Counted from the first letter of the stretch, positions 30,302 through 42,454 are shown. The stretch: DNA of 64,000 bases from Lithodes maja (GCA_037953745.1 JBAKBP010003080.1:1-64000); one strand, 5' to 3'. Made by a program: numbers and translations. The notes: generated by a model from the sequence alone, not told the origin.

Positions 30302-32120
30302 TGTGACGCACCCAGTGCGTGGCAACGCAACCTGATTGTACTCCTTGGTACTCCACTGTACCGCCACTGTGCGGTACCTCTGTACCGCTGTACCGTGCTG
30401 GCTGCCTATATTGAGTGTGACAACGTATAACTATGTTCTTTGTATCTCTGCAAAGGTCTCGTCATGTGCTAACCAGTGGTGGGTTTTGTTTTAAGCCATG
30501 TCGAGACCTTCCATTTAATATGTAGTATCAATAGAGAAGTTGATAGATAAGACAATGGGAGTTCAGAGAGAGAGAGTGAGTTGGGCTTCAGAGCGAGAGG
30601 GTAGCAATGCGCCACGCTGCCGGGGGGGTGGTTGCCAGACGTATGGACCGGTTGGCAGCCTTGCGCTTATAGCTAGGCGCGACAGGGTTGGTAGTCCATT
30701 GCCGCCTGCCTATGCTGCCTGGGCTGCCCATGTTGTCGTACTGCACATTGCCTGGAGGCTCGCTGTGTGTTCCATGATCAGGTTGCCTAGAACCTTTGAG
30801 ATTCTAACATCCCTTGCCCTCTCTCCCAACTTCTCACGGTTGCACTCTTTCTCTCTGACGACATTACTCTCATTTCATTCTTCTCTCTATTTAAATGCAT
30901 AACCTTCCCTTGAGGTCCTAAAGGAGTTTCAGCACTCACCTCTCGTATTACTCTTAGGACAAGCATATATTTACATGTATTAGATTTAAGGGGTTAATGT
31001 GAACAGCGATCTTCTTGATGAGGATAGTTGGTGAACGTTCTACATGTTCACGAGTTATATGCCCAGCTCATCATCCAATTTGTGACTAGACTAGTGCCAT
31101 GTCTAAGAGCCCGACCATGCCCAGGAGTTGTCTGTAGAGGGGCGAGGACTTAGCCTTGATTTGCCTACCGAGCCAGGAGCGAGTGTAGTACCAGAGACTA
31201 CAGCTCGCTCGTAGTGCCGGTATAGTAGAGTAACGTAATTTATCTGTCCTTGTGTTCTCTGCAGTCTTTTCCTGGGTTCTCGCTTTCGGTGCTGGGACTC
31301 GTTGTTCCTGTGACTTGGCCTGCTAGCTAGAACACATGGGGATGATGAGTGGGTTATATCTTTATTTTACTATGCATTGCAGCTCTCTTTAAGTTTATGT
31401 ATGTAACACTTTACAATACACATTACTCACACACAAGACAACACTATTAATACTTTCATGTATCAATTAACTGCACTGTCGTTTTGCTGCTGTGTCCGGA
31501 GTTCTATTGCGTAGGGCGCATACGGACTCAGAGGGGAGACAGAGTGAGAGAAGCGAAGTAGCCTATGCGGTAGTAGGCTACCGGCGCAGTACTGTTGCCT
31601 GCAACCTTTTAGTTATTCCAAGTATAGATTCATTCTTATAATAAGTGACTACTATTTATGTTCCTTCCATGTGTATTATTAGGTATCTACTGGATCATGA
31701 ACATCTTGTATGCTACATGCTAGTGCATGTTAGTAGGGGACAGTTATTCTAGTGCACGCGCTTTCAAGTAGGCGTGTACATTTGTCATTTAGCATTTCAC
31801 TGTCATACCTTTAGCCTGCTTCTATTCTACATTATTAGAGGCTTAATATTAACGTAGTTTCTTGAGTATTGCATTTCTTTAGTAATAACGTAACCTATAA
31901 ATGTCTGAGGGAGTTTAGCCTCATAGCCTACCCCTGTTGTACACTTTCGCCGAGTTAAGGTACCTCGTTACCATAGACGATAACTCTGTAGGGCGTTGGT
32001 GCTTTTGTTGTCTGGAGCATATAGTATTTGGGACTGGAATCGAGCGTGTCGTTGTCACATAAGCCATTTCTGTCCTACGATCAAGAATCCCGAATATGTA
32101 TTGCCGATCCAGCCGTAACA
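30302..32120 (+). repeat. Left LTR of the gypsy element
   Basis: 1819 bp, starting TGTGACGCACC and ending CCAGCCGTAACA. It should hold the promoter and polyadenylation site; I do not see an unmistakable TATA box. Short open frames in it are the same in both LTRs and look non-coding. Confidence 0.9.
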
Positions 32121-32140
32121 AAATGGCGACCTTGCACAAG
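32121..32140 (+). other. Candidate primer-binding site
   Basis: AAATGGCGACCTTGCACAAG follows the LTR; TGG three bases inside the LTR end is the usual start of a tRNA primer site. The tRNA was not identified. Confidence 0.45.
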
Positions 32141-32363
32141 ATTCAGTAGTATCATATCACATGTTTTTTGGAGAACTATTCTATGCTACCTAGTAGAGCT
32201 GGCTAGAATTTTCTTGCATATTGGAGGAATTTTTATTGTGTCATTATTGTATTGGTGGACTTGCAGATTGTTTCGTTAGGGGTGTCTAGAGTAGAGTCAT
32301 TCAAGCATCTTTAACATTTTGTGAGTCGAGACTGCAATTAGTAATAAGCACTTCTTTTTTTTT

Positions 32364-35300
32364 ATGAACAGCAATTGTATAACCAGCACTATGTCTAATG
32401 ACTCATCATTTACGGGGGAGGATAACACGGTACAGCCTAGTGACCAGCAAGTACAACAGATATTTAGGGAGGGGAGTGTTATAAGTGGAGAGAGGGATGC
32501 CCGGGCATTTTTGCAGACACCTTTGACCGAACAGCGCCTGCAGGCTATTGATTGTTACGGTCTTCGCTGTTTAGCCACGGTTTTGGGGCGGGACTGTCCT
32601 GACAGTTGGCCCAAGAAGAATTTGGTGGCATGTTTGTTGGGTGATGGCGATGGGGCGGTGGGTGGAGTGGGGTCTTGGGGGGTTCCCTCCAAGCCTCCAT
32701 TCCACTCTACCCCTGAGCTGGGCCCTCAGCCAGCGAGTCTTAGCACGATGCAGCAGGAGGGTTCTCAATGGCAAGCTGGCTTACCCGTAAACACGTCTCG
32801 GTGTGGATCCCCCATTTTGTGCTCTCCCCCCCCAGGCCTGTCTCCTGAGATGTTATTTCAGCTAGAACTAGCTAAGCTTAAGTTGCAAGAGAGTCAACAG
32901 GCTAGTATAGAACGGATTAAGCTGCAGGAGACTCAGATACAACAGGCTAGTATAGAACGCATAGAGGTTGCTAGAATCCAAGCCAATCAGGATGCAACCA
33001 GGTACCAGGCTGAAATGGATGTCGAGAAGTCTAGAGTAGAGACCACGGGGCGTCATCTCGGTGGTGGGCACTGGGTTACAGACTCACTTTCGCATTTAAT
33101 TAAGTTAGTACCCGCATTTGATGAGACAGCAGTGACTGAGTTTTTTGCTCGTTTCGAAAAGAAGTGTCGTGAGTATGACTGGCCGGAGGTTAAATGGGCA
33201 GCATTAGTTTCATCACGTCTAGTGGGTAAGGGGTTGAAAGCCTACGATGCACTGTCACTGGACGAGAGTGTCGTGTATGGACTGGTGAAGGAGGCTGTGC
33301 TCCGGGCCTACGAACTGCAACCCGAAACTTATAGATTGAAGTTCCGTGGCGTGAATAAGAAGAGCGACGTCAGTTTTATGGAGCACGCACGGGACTTAAC
33401 AGATGCAGGTAATAACTGGTTTCGGTCCGAGCACGCAGAGTCGGCTGAGGAAATTAAGCAACTTTTCTATCTGGAACAGTTTTACAAATGTACTGGAACC
33501 GATCTAACGCTGAACATTAAGGAAAAATGTCCCAAGACAGTAGAGGAGGCTGCCAAGATGGCAGACCTCAGATTATCATTGATTCGTGGTTGCGGTGCCG
33601 CTCAGAGGGCTGAGTCAGGGCAGAAGGGGCGCTATACCCCACCCACCAGAGTTTTCGATAATAACAAATCCTATGACACACATAACCACACTAAAAGCAT
33701 TGCACCTAATAACACCTACAAACACAAGCCTCTCCCGTTTACTAAAGGTCAGGCCCCTTCTTCGCCCGCACAAGGGAAGAAGCCCATTGGGGATGTGAAA
33801 TGTTACAAATGTCAGAAGCTAGGCCATTATTCACGTGAGTGCCCTAGTAACACTCCCGCTAAGCCGGTGTCATTGGTTCACAGTATCGGTGTGTCTCTGA
33901 AGGCTGCAGCAACTGCCCGGGGTAGGTTGTCAGCAGCTGAGGCACACGCGGTAAAGAAGCGTACGGAAGGCTCGACACCTGTCCGGGACACTTTCTGTAG
34001 CCATCGGGGGCACGGGTTTGTGAGCTGGGGGAGTGAACTACGGAGGGTTGACTTGCTGAGGGATACGGGGGCTTCGCAAACTTTGTTGAGGAACTTCACA
34101 GGGAAACCGATAAATGCGGCCAGAGTTGTTGTGGTGCAGGGTATAAATGCTACGAGGTCATACCCACTTGTGAGGTTGGAGTTGAGAGTGGGAGAGGTGT
34201 GCAGGGAGCTGGATGTAGGGATCGTTGAGTGTTTGCCAGTTGAGGGCGTCGACCTTCTTCTCGGCAACGACTTTGCGGTGCCCACTTCCGGGACTCCACC
34301 CTTAGTCGTTGCCGAGAGGGCGGCCGACGTGGATGGTGAGAATCGGGAATGGGTTGGGAGGTGCCAACAGGATGAGATGGCCTGTGTGGTAACCCGATCT
34401 CGCTCTGCGGCTCCTGCACAGCCTAGCACTCAACCTCGGGGACAGTGGAGGAAGGATCAGGAGAAGGTTGCTAAGGGCAGGAAAAGGGACATTGATTCTG
34501 CTGCACTTCTCGGTGATTCGGTACTTGGACCTATAATAAACACGGGAGTTGACTCTGGCCCAGATATGGGGTGTAACAAGGCAGAGTTGGGTAAGACTTC
34601 GCGTGAGGCAAGAGCTGTAGCGAGAGCCACTAAGGCAGTAGAGCCTACTAGCCGGGGTAATGTCTTATTACAAAACCATCTTGATGCATTGACGCCCAGG
34701 GACATTAGTGAGCAGCAGCTGCAAGACGCTAGCCTAGCTCATTATAGCAATGGTGCCATAGAGTTGGAGGAAGATGGGGATGCGAAGCCGGGAGATTTCT
34801 TTAGGCTCAACAGGATATTGTACCGCAGATTTCTAGACCCCAAATCGAAGTGGGAGGGCGGTGCGAGGGTAGTAGACCAGGTGGTTGTTCCAAATAAGTA
34901 TAGAGAGTCCTTATTGTGTCTGGCGCATGATGTGCCGGTGGCGGGTCATTTGGGGGTAACAAAAACATTGGCGGCATTGAGCAGGTTTTTCTGGTGGCCT
35001 GGGGTCAAGGCTGATGTCTGTGCATGGGTGGCTGGGTGTGCGACCTGCCAGACAACGGGGAAGCCTAACCAGACAATCCCGAAGGCACCTTTGTTTCCCA
35101 TACCTGTCACCGGGCCTCCGTTCAGCAAAGTTGTAGTAGATTTGGTTGGCCCTTTCCCGCCTACTAGTAGTGGCAATAAATTCCTGTTGACAATCATGGA
35201 TGTGGCTACGAGATACCCGGACGCATACCCCATGAGAAACGGCTCGGCAAAGGCAGTTGTTAAAAACTTATTATTGTTCTGTTCCCGTTATGGATTTCCA

Positions 35301-37502
35301 CGTGAGGTGCAGTCAGACCAGGGGAGCAATTTTACATCCAAATTGTTCAAGCAAACCCTTCAGTTGCACGGTATATGTTCTGTAGTGTCGTCAGCCTACC
35401 ATCCCGAGAGTCAGGGAGTCTTGGAGCGGTGGCACTCGACCCTGAAGAGTATGCTACGCTGTTACTGTGCAGAACATGACACTGATTGGGATTTGGGTCT
35501 GCCGTATGTTCTGTTCGCTGCACGTGAAGTCCCAGGAGAGAGCCTGGGGTTCAGTCCAAATCAACTAGTCTTTGGCCATAATGTGAGAGGACCTTTAAGT
35601 ATGGTGAAAGAGATCTGGGAGGGCGAAGAGAAGCCGGGGTCTGTACTTAAATATATCCTTGAGAGCCGGGAGAGACTTATAGGTTGCATGGCAGCAGCAG
35701 GTAATAACTTGGTTAATGCACAGGCGGTCATGAAGCACCAGTATGACGCCAAGGTGAAGCTTCGGGAGTTTTCGGTGGGTCAGGAGGTAATGTTGCTTTT
35801 ACCTTTGCCTGGACACCCCCTTTCTGCCAAGTTCATTGGGCCGTATGTGGTGGCTAAGAAACTGTCCGACCTTGATTATCTCGTTGCAACACCTGACCGT
35901 AGAAAAAAACATCAGTTATGTCATGTTAACCTCATGAAAGAGTATGTGAGACGCCCCTCAGAGCCTCTCACTGTCCCTGTGCTGGCCTGCAGCGGCCAGG
36001 GTGGAGAAGGAGGTGGGGACAGTCATGCTGCTGAGGAGGATAGCTGGGACTGTGTCATTTCCGCGGAACAGTGGGCGGGGAATACTGAACAAGAGGCTAG
36101 GCAAGCTGTAAGTCACCTGCCTGAGTACCAGGGTGCTGCTGTCCTAGGCCTGTTCAGGTCATACCCCTCTGTTTTCGCCGAACACCCAGGTCTCACTACT
36201 CAGGTAACGCACGACGTGGACGTCGGTGATAATGTGCCCTTCAAGTCAGTGCCCTACCGTGTGCCCCCGGTAAAGTTGCCAGCTTTACGGGAGGAGTTAA
36301 AGTACATGGTTGAGAGAGGGATGATCACTGAAGGTTATGTGAAGTGGACATCACCCGTCACGTTGCAGCCAAAACCTGACGGCAAGGTGCGGTTCTGCAT
36401 AGATTTTCGTAGGCTAAATGGCTTGACCACTACCAACCCTTACCCTTTGCCTCGAGTTGACGACAGCGTGGACAAGATAGGGAATGCAAAGTACCTTACT
36501 AAAATTGATCTTGTAAAAGGCTACTGGCAAGTACCCCTGTCGGACCGAGCTAAGCAAGTTTGTGGTTTTGTGGTAGATGGCAAGACCTACCAATGTAACG
36601 TAATGCCTTATGGGCTTAAGAACGCACCTGCCACGTTTCAGAACCTGATGAACGATATTTGTGACGAAATCCCTAACTGCACGGTCTACCTTGATGACGT
36701 GATAGTGTATGATGACGATTTTGAAAATCACCTAAGGCACTTAGAGACCCTGTTTGGGAAGTTGCACGATGCTGGGCTGGTGGTGAACCTGAGGAAGTGC
36801 GAGTTTGTAAAGGCTACTGTGCAGTATCTTGGCTTCGTGGTCGGGTTAGGCCGGGTGTGCCCCCCCCTGAGCAAGATACAGGCTATCAATATGTTTCCCA
36901 GGCCCACCACTAAGCGCCAGGTCATGCGGTTCCTAGGTATGATAGGCTATTATAGGCGCTTCATCCGGGGATACTCTACTGTCTTAGCACCATTAACTGA
37001 TCTACTGTCGAAGTCAGTGAAGTTCTGTTGGGCTGCGGAGTGTCAGAGGGCTTTCGACCTAGTCAAGCACCTGCTGTGTACACATCCGATTTTGAGAACC
37101 CCAGACTTCTCCAGGAGTTTTCAGCTGGCGACTGATGCCAGCGGTGTGGGTGCCGGGGCAGTGTTACTGCAGACTGATTCCGAGGGCTTGGAACACCCAG
37201 TGAGCTTCTTTTCTCGCAAGTTTAATTCGGCACAAAGGAATTACTCGACTATAGAGAAGGAGCTTCTTGCTATCGTTTTGTCGCTCAAACATTTCGAAGT
37301 TTATGTTCCAGCCTACGGCCCGGTAGTGACGATTTATACGGACCATCATCCCTTGAAATTCCTAAATCAGTTTCACAATCGGAATATGCGGTTGACCAGG
37401 TGGTCCCTAATGCTCCAAGAGTATAATCTCAACATTCAGCATATTGCCGGGAGTGAGAACGTGATAGCAGATTGTCTATCAAGGGTTGATGATCCAGGAT
37501 AG
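32364..37502 (+). CDS. Gag-Pol polyprotein, order gag-protease-integrase-RT-RNase H
   Basis: The frame is open for 1712 codons from ATG 32364. Gag-like residues 1-470 include a coiled-coil-prone stretch at about 165-225. A zinc knuckle CYKCQKLGHYSREC is at about 479, and a protease DTGAS at about 566. Integrase follows: H2C2 finger (HDVPVAGH, CATC) at about 850-885, catalytic D (VVVDLVG) near 924, D (SDQGSNF) near 983, E (GVLERW) near 1022, and a GPY module near 1157. RT comes after it: FCIDFRRLN near 1343, LTKIDLVKGYWQVPL, YLDDVIVY near 1442. RNase H has ATDASGVGAGAVL near 1589 and YTDHHPLKF near 1657. Integrase upstream of RT is the Gmr1 arrangement, unusual for Ty3/gypsy. All key residues are present, so the copy could be active. 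Confidence 0.93.
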   Translation: MNSNCITSTMSNDSSFTGEDNTVQPSDQQVQQIFREGSVISGERDARAFLQTPLTEQRLQAIDCYGLRCLATVLGRDCPDSWPKKNLVACLLGDGDGAVGGVGSWGVPSKPPFHSTPELGPQPASLSTMQQEGSQWQAGLPVNTSRCGSPILCSPPPGLSPEMLFQLELAKLKLQESQQASIERIKLQETQIQQASIERIEVARIQANQDATRYQAEMDVEKSRVETTGRHLGGGHWVTDSLSHLIKLVPAFDETAVTEFFARFEKKCREYDWPEVKWAALVSSRLVGKGLKAYDALSLDESVVYGLVKEAVLRAYELQPETYRLKFRGVNKKSDVSFMEHARDLTDAGNNWFRSEHAESAEEIKQLFYLEQFYKCTGTDLTLNIKEKCPKTVEEAAKMADLRLSLIRGCGAAQRAESGQKGRYTPPTRVFDNNKSYDTHNHTKSIAPNNTYKHKPLPFTKGQAPSSPAQGKKPIGDVKCYKCQKLGHYSRECPSNTPAKPVSLVHSIGVSLKAAATARGRLSAAEAHAVKKRTEGSTPVRDTFCSHRGHGFVSWGSELRRVDLLRDTGASQTLLRNFTGKPINAARVVVVQGINATRSYPLVRLELRVGEVCRELDVGIVECLPVEGVDLLLGNDFAVPTSGTPPLVVAERAADVDGENREWVGRCQQDEMACVVTRSRSAAPAQPSTQPRGQWRKDQEKVAKGRKRDIDSAALLGDSVLGPIINTGVDSGPDMGCNKAELGKTSREARAVARATKAVEPTSRGNVLLQNHLDALTPRDISEQQLQDASLAHYSNGAIELEEDGDAKPGDFFRLNRILYRRFLDPKSKWEGGARVVDQVVVPNKYRESLLCLAHDVPVAGHLGVTKTLAALSRFFWWPGVKADVCAWVAGCATCQTTGKPNQTIPKAPLFPIPVTGPPFSKVVVDLVGPFPPTSSGNKFLLTIMDVATRYPDAYPMRNGSAKAVVKNLLLFCSRYGFPREVQSDQGSNFTSKLFKQTLQLHGICSVVSSAYHPESQGVLERWHSTLKSMLRCYCAEHDTDWDLGLPYVLFAAREVPGESLGFSPNQLVFGHNVRGPLSMVKEIWEGEEKPGSVLKYILESRERLIGCMAAAGNNLVNAQAVMKHQYDAKVKLREFSVGQEVMLLLPLPGHPLSAKFIGPYVVAKKLSDLDYLVATPDRRKKHQLCHVNLMKEYVRRPSEPLTVPVLACSGQGGEGGGDSHAAEEDSWDCVISAEQWAGNTEQEARQAVSHLPEYQGAAVLGLFRSYPSVFAEHPGLTTQVTHDVDVGDNVPFKSVPYRVPPVKLPALREELKYMVERGMITEGYVKWTSPVTLQPKPDGKVRFCIDFRRLNGLTTTNPYPLPRVDDSVDKIGNAKYLTKIDLVKGYWQVPLSDRAKQVCGFVVDGKTYQCNVMPYGLKNAPATFQNLMNDICDEIPNCTVYLDDVIVYDDDFENHLRHLETLFGKLHDAGLVVNLRKCEFVKATVQYLGFVVGLGRVCPPLSKIQAINMFPRPTTKRQVMRFLGMIGYYRRFIRGYSTVLAPLTDLLSKSVKFCWAAECQRAFDLVKHLLCTHPILRTPDFSRSFQLATDASGVGAGAVLLQTDSEGLEHPVSFFSRKFNSAQRNYSTIEKELLAIVLSLKHFEVYVPAYGPVVTIYTDHHPLKFLNQFHNRNMRLTRWSLMLQEYNLNIQHIAGSENVIADCLSRVDDPG

Positions 37503-37775
37503 TCGTGCACGGTGTGTGGGTTGAGCAGGAGTAAAATTAGGCTATCATAACGCCGTCCAAAAAGATTATAAAACAATAAAATAAACGAGAATTTTTTTTT
37601 TTAGTTTTGTAAGTCTTTATTGTTGTAGCATGATGCATGCGATATTGTGTTTTATGTATAATTCACACTTCAGTTGTTGTGCACCTTTTGCAATTAGTGG
37701 CAGCTAAGGGTAGCAGGTCGGTTGGTTGCCTGTCAGATTTTGATAATGCTTCTAAGGTCGATTATCTAAAATCTT

Positions 37776-37783
37776 GGGGGGGC
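37776..37783 (+). other. Polypurine tract before the right LTR
   Basis: GGGGGGGC lies directly 5' of the right LTR, at the place where plus-strand DNA synthesis is primed. Confidence 0.7.
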
Positions 37784-39602
37784 TGTGACGCACCCAGTGC
37801 GTGGCAACGCAACCTGATTGTACTCCTTGGTACTCCACTGTACCGCCACTGTGCGGTACCTCTGTACCGCTGTACCGTGCTGGCTGCCTATATTGAGTGT
37901 GACAACGTATAACTATGTTCTTTGTATCTCTGCAAAGGTCTCGTCATGTGCTAACCAGTGGTGGGTTTTGTTTTAAGCCATGTCGAGACCTTCCATTTAA
38001 TATGTAGTATCAATAGAGAAGTTGATAGATAAGACAATGGGAGTTCAGAGAGAGAGAGTGAGTTGGGCTTCAGAGCGAGAGGGTAGCAATGCGCCACGCT
38101 GCCGGGGGGGTGGTTGCCAGACGTATGGACCGGTTGGCAGCCTTGCGCTTATAGCTAGGCGCGACAGGGTTGGTAGTCCATTGCCGCCTGCCTATGCTGC
38201 CTGGGCTGCCCATGTTGTCGTACTGCACATTGCCTGGAGGCTCGCTGTGTGTTCCATGATCAGGTTGCCTAGAACCTTTGAGATTCTAACATCCCTTGCC
38301 CTCTCTCCCAACTTCTCACGGTTGCACTCTTTCTCTCTGACGACATTACTCTCATTTCATTCTTCTCTCTATTTAAATGCATAACCTTCCCTTGAGGTCC
38401 TAAAGGAGTTTCAGCACTCACCTCTCGTATTACTCTTAGGACAAGCATATATTTACATGTATTAGATTTAAGGGGTTAATGTGAACAGCGATCTTCTTGA
38501 TGAGGATAGTTGGTGAACGTTCTACATGTTCACGAGTTATATGCCCAGCTCATCATCCAATTTGTGACTAGACTAGTGCCATGTCTAAGAGCCCGACCAT
38601 GCCCAGGAGTTGTCTGTAGAGGGGCGAGGACTTAGCCTTGATTTGCCTACCGAGCCAGGAGCGAGTGTAGTACCAGAGACTACAGCTCGCTCGTAGTGCC
38701 GGTATAGTAGAGTAACGTAATTTATCTGTCCTTGTGTTCTCTGCAGTCTTTTCCTGGGTTCTCGCTTTCGGTGCTGGGACTCGTTGTTCCTGTGACTTGG
38801 CCTGCTAGCTAGAACACATGGGGATGATGAGTGGGTTATATCTTTATTTTACTATGCATTGCAGCTCTCTTTAAGTTTATGTATGTAACACTTTACAATA
38901 CACATTACTCACACACAAGACAACACTATTAATACTTTCATGTATCAATTAACTGCACTGTCGTTTTGCTGCTGTGTCCGGAGTTCTATTGCGTAGGGCG
39001 CATACGGACTCAGAGGGGAGACAGAGTGAGAGAAGCGAAGTAGCCTATGCGGTAGTAGGCTACCGGCGCAGTACTGTTGCCTGCAACCTTTTAGTTATTC
39101 CAAGTATAGATTCATTCTTATAATAAGTGACTACTATTTATGTTCCTTCCATGTGTATTATTAGGTATCTACTGGATCATGAACATCTTGTATGCTACAT
39201 GCTAGTGCATGTTAGTAGGGGACAGTTATTCTAGTGCACGCGCTTTCAAGTAGGCGTGTACATTTGTCATTTAGCATTTCACTGTCATACCTTTAGCCTG
39301 CTTCTATTCTACATTATTAGAGGCTTAATATTAACGTAGTTTCTTGAGTATTGCATTTCTTTAGTAATAACGTAACCTATAAATGTCTGAGGGAGTTTAG
39401 CCTCATAGCCTACCCCTGTTGTACACTTTCGCCGAGTTAAGGTACCTCGTTACCATAGACGATAACTCTGTAGGGCGTTGGTGCTTTTGTTGTCTGGAGC
39501 ATATAGTATTTGGGACTGGAATCGAGCGTGTCGTTGTCACATAAGCCATTTCTGTCCTACGATCAAGAATCCCGAATATGTATTGCCGATCCAGCCGTAA
39601 CA
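37784..39602 (+). repeat. Right LTR of the gypsy element
   Basis: The same 1819 bases as 30302-32120 as far as compared by eye, indicating recent insertion. Confidence 0.92.
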
Positions 39603-42454
39603 GTTGCCATGTAGTTTAGTGGGTGGTCTTGGTTCGTGGAGGCTGCTGCCAGGAATTGAGTGCCTCTCATGTCCAGATGGTCTTTGACTTTGAGGATTTT
39701 TGTTTCTTGATGTAGATGATCTGTGGGTGTAGTAGCTGTGCAGCCTGTAATGATCTTCAGGGCTTTGTTTTGAATAGTCTGTAAGGTCTTATGATGTGTT
39801 TCAGCTAGGTTAGAAGCCCAGGCTGGGCTTGCGTATTCCATTACTGATCTTATGTATTGTTTATATACTGTGGTGGTAGTTTCTTTGTTGTGACCAAATT
39901 TTGTGTGAGCAAGTGACCTGAGGGCGTTAAGTCTGGGTGTCAGTTTCTTTTTAATGCTTGTGGTGTGCTGTTTGAATGTCATATGAGTATCATATGTTAC
40001 TCCTAGGATTTTGGTGTGTGTGTATGTGTTAGGGGTGTGTTGTTTATGGTGAGTTGAGGGATGTATTCGTGTTCACCTGTCCAGCTTGTGAGCAGGGTTG
40101 CGGTGGATTTGGCTGGGGCTAGATTAAGTCTGTTTGTAGTGCACCAGCCATGTAGTGTGTTGAGATAGGGTTGAAGGAGATCTGTTGCTCTTCTTGGGTC
40201 ATGGTGTGTGCATGTGAGTGTTATGTCATCTGCATAGGAGGCTAAGTTTATTTGGGGAGTATTGGGTGTAGTTATATCGTGCATGTACAGATTGAAGAGT
40301 GCGGGCGATAGGACGGATCCTTGTGGGACTCCGTTTGGAAAGTTTCTGATTTTAGATGACTGACCGGCAAGAGATACGTGTGCACATCTGCCTGCTAGGA
40401 AGTTGGCCAGCCACCTTTTTGTGTTGTTGTGCATGTTTGTGTTGTAGATTTTGTTTGTTAGGTTGTGGCGTGGGATGGCATCGAAGGCTTTACTAATGTC
40501 GAGTGTGGCTAATAGTGATCTGTGTGGTGGTCTAGCTGAGTTGATGCCGTCAAAAGCTCTTTGTGTAAGGTCTGTGAGAAGAGTGTTTGTGGAGTGCAGT
40601 GGCCTAAAGCCATGTTGTGTTGGAGCTAAGGGTAGGTCGGGTGTAATTAGTTGTAATACTAGGCGTTCCATGACTTTGGAGGGGGAGCAAAGGAGTGTAA
40701 TGGGGCGGTGCGAGGAGGGTAGCGTGGGGTCTTTGTTGGGTTTGGGGAATGTGATGATGATACCATGCTTCCAAATGTCTGGTATTGTGTTGTGTGAATA
40801 GCTGTAGTTTGATATGTTAGTGAGTGTTTGTATGCCTTGTGGTCCCAGGTGTCTGAGGTGTATGTTGCTTATGTTGTCTAGGCCACAGGCGGGTGAGTGC
40901 TTGAGATTGTTGATGATATGCTTTGTCTGGTGATTGGTGAAGGGTGTATAGTCAGGGTCTGTGGGGAATTGTCTCTTACGTCGGATGACACGTCGGTCGT
41001 CTTTGTGAGGTTTTAGGTGGCTGACATGTGAGAAGTGATTGATGAGAGTGTTTGCTTGTTGTTTACATGAAGGAGTAGAGTCTGTTGTTGTGATTGCAGC
41101 ATGTGATTGTGTTGTGTTGCTGTTGGAAAGTGTGATGCTGTTTAGTGTTTTGTAGAGTTTTTTGGGGTTTGTTTTGTGATCAAGTGTTTGTAGGAAGTTA
41201 TTCCAATTTAGTTTTTGTTGTTCTTGTATTTTGTTGTTAGTTTGGGTGTTGAGTGCTTGAATTTGTTGTGTGATGTCTTGTGTGTGGGGTGCTGGGGAGT
41301 GTTTCAGTGTGTCGCGTTGTCTGATGAGGTTTTGAATTTCTGGTGTGAAGTTGGGGTTGTGTCTTTTTCTGTTACCTCTTGGAATGTGTTTCTTGTCAGC
41401 GTTTTGGATAGTTTTATTGAGTATGTGTACAGCATTGTTGATGTTAGTGATGGGTGTACTGTTTAGAGTTGTGAAGTGTTGTTCGGTCTCATTTGTAAAT
41501 GCTTCCCAGTTAGCTCTTTTATAATTGGTGTATGTGTGTTTGTGGCTAGCTGGGGTGAGTCTGGTTTTGGTGGTGATAATGATCGGGAGGTGGTCAGAGC
41601 CTAAGGTTCTGACCACCCTCCAGGATGTTGTGGGGGCGAGTTCTGGGGAGCAAAAGGTGATGTCTGGAGATGATGGGTTATAGAGGGCTTGGTGAGGAAT
41701 ATGGGTATGTTGATGGATGTCGTTAAGGATGATGAGGTTATCTGTTTGGTTTTGTAGTACCAGCCCTCTGTCTGTGTCAGGGTTGTCGACAAACCAGGCC
41801 GACGTCTTGGCGTTGAAGTCACCACCCAGGATGATGTGTGGGGTGTTTGTGATGTGTTGTAAGTGTGGTCTGTATTCATTTGGTACTGTAGGGGATGTTT
41901 GGGGAGGGATGTATGTGTTTATGATGGTTATGTTGGATTTGTTGCCAGTGCGTATTTTAATTGATTGTATTTCTGTTGTGTTATCATTTGGGGGGAGGAG
42001 GGATTTGGTTTGTACACTGGTTACTATGTATGATATTTCATTGTGTACCAGGGTGATGAGTCCACCGCCCCCGCCGACAGCCCGGTCTTGTCTGATGGTG
42101 GTGAAATTATGAAATGTGGGTGTTTTTTGTGATGTGCGGAGTTTTGTTTCTTGTAAGATGGCAATGTGTATGTTGTGTTGTTTGATGAAGTGTGAGAGTT
42201 TGTGTTTCTTTGTGTTAATGCCATCTATGTTCAATTGGAGAATGTTAATGTTATGTGCACGATGTATGTTGGGTGCTGCTGCACGAGGATGGGGTGGGGG
42301 TGACGGAGGGGCTGGAGGATGGGATGGGTGAGGTGGGGGTGGGGATTGGGGAGCAGGAGATGGGGGTTGGAATGGATTAGGATGGGGTATGGTGTGTTGA
42401 GTTGAGGATGTGGATAGTATGGGAAGGTTAGATGGGTTAGGGAGGAGAGGTAAA
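39603..42454 (-). pseudogene. LINE copy 2 endonuclease and reverse transcriptase
   Basis: On the minus strand one frame runs from about 42454 to 40003. It has the Pro-rich linker, the endonuclease domain (LQLNIDGIN, AILQETKL, GGDFNAK, SDHLPI) and the RT domain (FPKPNKDP, TLDISKAFDAIP, PNGVPQGSVLSPALF, SYADDITLTC). A one-base deletion near 40008 relative to copy 1 shifts the frame; it continues as MTFKQHTTSIKKKLTPRLNA, then YASPAWASNLAETHH to 39603, where the gypsy element begins. The catalytic YADD is intact. Apart from the shift and the insertion this is the best copy of the family here. Confidence 0.8.

Larger units (their letters stand above)
30302..39602 (+). mobile_element. Gmr1-type Ty3/gypsy LTR retrotransposon, 9.3 kb, apparently complete
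   Basis: Two 1819-bp LTRs (TGTGACGC to CGTAACA) flank one long gag-pol frame. The target duplication GTTG lies at 30298-30301 and 39603-39606, and the empty site is visible in LINE copy 1 near base 148. No LTR differences were seen in the stretches compared. A candidate primer site lies just after the left LTR, and a G-run polypurine tract just before the right LTR. No envelope gene is present. Confidence 0.92.
29797..42454 (-). mobile_element. I-like LINE, copy 2, inserted in DIRS-A and split by a gypsy element
   Basis: TGTGTTTTGTT is duplicated at 29786-29796 and 42455-42465. The 3' end is at the left: stop codon TAG at 29817-29819 and a GGA(ACA)n tail at about 29797-29814. The 5' end at 42454 is truncated relative to copy 1. 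The gypsy at 30302-39602 splits the 3' part. Element sequence is 39603-42454 plus 29797-30301. Confidence 0.88.

Noticed and set aside
30540..30902. 120-codon frame identical in both gypsy LTRs (also 38022-38384).
   Set aside because: Identity follows from LTR identity; composition and lack of any recognisable domain do not support a gene.
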